From Pseudomonas arsenicoxydans (GTDB taxonomy: Bacteria > Pseudomonadota > Gammaproteobacteria > Pseudomonadales > Pseudomonadaceae), in assembly GCF_900103875.1 (NCBI RefSeq), contig NZ_LT629705.1, positions 3,605,001 through 3,669,000 on the forward strand: DNA of 64,000 nucleotides, read 5' to 3'. A program made the translations under genes and the position numbers. Every line of letters starts with the position of its first letter. Position 1 is the first letter of the stretch. Below the pieces are notes generated by a model. It made no database searches. It was not told the origin of the DNA and saw only the letters and a program-made list of their open reading frames with translations. Positions 62,601 to 64,000 of this stretch are shown here, one piece after another.

Positions 62601-64000
62601 TGACGGCACGCCGGCCTGTCCGAAAGCCAAGAACCACCCGTACTTCGGCCAGTTTGGCCGAGCCGATTGGCTTGGTGCGCGCACTGCGATGCAACGCTGG
62701 TTTGTCGATCCGGTGGTGAACAGCAAAGGCGTCGACCGCGGCCTTGGGACCATTTTCACCCACGACCACCTCGGCCCATCGACTCACCAACAGATTGGCC
62801 TGTACGCCACCGTGCTGGCAGAACCGGCCGGTTCGACCTGGTTCCACGCCGAAACCGGCGAGCCGTTGTACAGCGGCGCACGGCAGGACGGCGGGCCGAC
62901 GTCATGGCAAGCGGTGGTGTCCACCGGTGACCTGGACGGCGACGGCAAGAACGACAGCTTCCGTGAGTTCTTCCTCGAATACAGTGACTTCCAGCACGCC
63001 TATGAAGCCGGGGTGTACGTCGGCGCCGGCCCCAACGGCGTGCCCAATGCGCAAGCCTTTCCGGCCACCGCGGACAGCTTCCGCTACGCGATCAACCCGC
63101 CAGTGCGCAAAGACGCCGAGACCCTTCTTGAACAGGTGGTCGAAGCTCGCGGTGGACTGATGCCTGGCTGCCCAAGCCGGCCGTGCCCACAAGCCATCTC
63201 GGTCGATGACCCTGGCATGTTCGTGGTCAATTACCGCAACGAACCGCTGGCCCTGCGGGTGTATGACCCGAACAAGGTCGGCCCGGACGGCAAGCGTGGC
63301 ATGCAGGCCGACGGCCTGGGCGGTGACCTTGCGTACGCCATGCAAAGCCGCACCGACCGAGCGATCCCGGCGATGAACCTGGCGCCGAACCTGATCACCG
63401 CCGCCACCGGTCCAACCGGCGGCACCACGCTCTTCCCGCCGCACATCAACCGTGGCGGCGCGGAACCGGGTGACCCGTTCACCCCGATGCTGCGCACCTA
63501 CACCGGTGACAACGTGCGGCTGCGGGTGCATGCCGGCGGTCACGAAGAAGAGCACAACGTGACCCTGCATGGCGTGAAGTGGCTGCAAAGCGGTTCCGGT
63601 TACGGCAACAGTTCCAACTCCGGCTGGCGCTCTTCGCAAATGATCGGGATCTCCGAGCAAATGGGCTTCATTGCGCCGGTTTCTATGATGTCCAGTTCGG
63701 CGGCGACCACGGGCGATTACCTGTACTCGATGGACGCTTCGCTGGAAGGGTACTGGAGCGGGATCTGGGGCGTGATGCGCAACTACACCGCGCAACGTAG
63801 CGACCTGTTCGCGCTGCCGAACAACCCGAAACCCGCCGGTGTGCGCAACACCGTGGCGTTTGACGGCGTCTGCCCACGGATCAGCGCCAACCCGAACGGC
63901 ATCGGCACCCGGCCGACGGTGCAACGCAACTATGAAGTGGTTGCCGCGCTGGCCAATGACATCCTTGGCAATCCGTTGAACCTGTCCATGGCCGACCCGG
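59629..64000 (+). CDS. mnxG: Manganese-oxidising multicopper oxidase MnxG, 3' end missing
   Basis: The frame is open from the ATG at 59629 to the window's end: 1457 codons of a protein that in P. putida has about 1950. A signal peptide (LLNLLLFLAPMFGIEMAEAA) directs export. Copper-site motifs typical of multicopper oxidases occur: HIFHLHGHQW (478-487) and YHCHFYPHFAQGMW (531-544, Cys533 and axial Met543). More His clusters follow: FTHDHLGPSTHQQIG (1043-1057) and HEEEHNVTLHG (1305-1315), as expected for a protein with several cupredoxin domains. An Asp/His-rich linker (about 632-645) and an EF-hand-like loop DLDGDGKND (1101-1109) stand out. The enzyme oxidises Mn(II) to Mn(IV) oxide at the cell surface. 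Preceded by a sigma-54-type promoter. Confidence 0.93.
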   Translation, partial: MTGIPHAHHLLNLLLFLAPMFGIEMAEAAARCERNLVANVVALDQPLMFNRLGAQNANGMMFALRRDVVDDHNMSLAQGGAAVPGKVSLRPDKRPRPLVLRVAAGDCLTINLQNLLAYQANPGGHENADGGVEGEIKVGDVDQFKVDEQVTDRHVGFQVNGMQAVNSIDDIASYTGRNANSLIAPGGTRSYTLYAEREGAFAASSRGATFGGEGDAGNVANGLFGQVVVVPKGGRTYRNTVTEEEMRLASVGRTPAGQPIVDYQARYPQRQPWIREGKAGTPIISMVDGNEIISSESDAIVMGSNADGSFPPSTYPLEAIGKRNPAIPNRLEPFRDFASQFQDETAATQAFPAYWADPVMAHVLEPTRDAFMINYGSGGMGAEVLANRLGVGPMHDCLSCAYEEFFLSSHTVGDVAMLVDVPANAGLEGIRPGETPRADQVGVKATMALYPSEPSNVNHSYIGDFVKFRNTHNGHEQHIFHLHGHQWLFNPNDDNSDYVDAQGIGPGAGYTYEIANGGSGNRNRVSGDAIYHCHFYPHFAQGMWSMWRVHDVFEEGTRLEVSQQGADGFHSEPYALRSGKPAAGARALPDGEIVAGTPIPAVVPLPGKAMAPMPGKVAIVPKIGETLVAGGDDDEADDDGEHHGGSGGAQAIGSLALVDRSEANRNADGSLKNPGYPFWIGGMETSVGQRPPTPPLDMLDAAKAQALKSSGNALWANLDPAQSGGWDGGLGRHSLGGFSSGGQAHTVTTSLDFSKEVTRAKPLYVPEEGTEVEQAAMAYHAKKEHPSFAVLPGNQVVARNFRTNGALPMAGAPYYEPCMDDRQKRLTSSAGIGEFNSGERIDGMSYSGSSTFTADRPRIYKAANIQFDAVYNKVGYHFPQARILALWEDAWPVITKQRPPEPLVMRMNTFDCVQYQQTNLVPAVYEMDDYQVRTPTDVIGQHIHLPKWDLTAADGSANGWNYEDGVLSPGAVQERIHAIREFNQCQGTDPRDGTPACPKAKNHPYFGQFGRADWLGARTAMQRWFVDPVVNSKGVDRGLGTIFTHDHLGPSTHQQIGLYATVLAEPAGSTWFHAETGEPLYSGARQDGGPTSWQAVVSTGDLDGDGKNDSFREFFLEYSDFQHAYEAGVYVGAGPNGVPNAQAFPATADSFRYAINPPVRKDAETLLEQVVEARGGLMPGCPSRPCPQAISVDDPGMFVVNYRNEPLALRVYDPNKVGPDGKRGMQADGLGGDLAYAMQSRTDRAIPAMNLAPNLITAATGPTGGTTLFPPHINRGGAEPGDPFTPMLRTYTGDNVRLRVHAGGHEEEHNVTLHGVKWLQSGSGYGNSSNSGWRSSQMIGISEQMGFIAPVSMMSSSAATTGDYLYSMDASLEGYWSGIWGVMRNYTAQRSDLFALPNNPKPAGVRNTVAFDGVCPRISANPNGIGTRPTVQRNYEVVAALANDILGNPLNLSMADP

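Noticed and set aside
61183..62847. A 554-codon open frame on the - strand inside mnxG
   Set aside because: GC-rich codons on the coding strand keep the antisense frame open; mnxG on + carries the copper motifs.

Overview
The window looks like a chromosomal segment of a fluorescent-group Pseudomonas. The evidence is high GC with GC-rich third codon positions, many copies of the Pseudomonas REP core (GTGGGAGCGGGCTTGCCCGC), a second family of long palindromes (GTAGGAGCTGTCGAGTGC), DUF6124 and Tle1/DUF2931 genes typical of the genus, and a large multicopper oxidase that matches MnxG, the manganese oxidase of Pseudomonas putida. No rRNA, tRNA, CRISPR array, prophage or intact insertion sequence was recognised.

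Left part (1-14.9 kb). A cyanide-synthase-like three-subunit amine dehydrogenase sits with a RidA deaminase and an amino-acid binding protein. After it come an outer-membrane barrel protein, a DNA-crosslink sensor of the YedK type and a phosphoesterase. A cassette of patatin-like lipase, zinc peptidase and metallo-beta-lactamase-fold hydrolase follows; its peptidase gene carries an in-frame amber codon. Then a Mop-type molybdate-binding protein and RtcB RNA ligase.

Middle part (14.9-34.8 kb). A 3-hydroxyacyl-CoA dehydrogenase gene lies between a TetR and an AraC regulator gene. A decayed Tle1 type VI effector keeps an intact DUF2931 neighbour, probably its immunity gene. A complete deoxyribose utilisation region (deoK-deoP-mutarotase, a DeoR-family regulator, deoC) has two nearly identical 16-bp palindromes as candidate operators. 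A YbfB-type transporter is broken by a frameshift beside its LysR gene.

Right part (34.8-56.1 kb). Two paralogous winged-helix/ATPase regulators end tail to tail; one is short and the other contains an in-frame REP element. Redox genes follow (flavodoxin, haloperoxidase-like hydrolase, catalase), then an MBL hydrolase with a LysR gene, an Ig-like repeat protein, a DoxX-monooxygenase-amidohydrolase-YcaC operon, a 0.9-kb nest of inverted repeats with telomere-like ends, an MscS channel with a cyclic-nucleotide domain, and an esterase/LysR pair.

Right end (56.1-64 kb). A glycine-rich secreted protein with a 12-residue tandem repeat, a lone gspG-gspF pair, a lytic transglycosylase and the first three quarters of mnxG. 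The transglycosylase and mnxG are each preceded by a good -24/-12 (sigma-54) promoter match. This suggests joint control of manganese oxidase production and export.
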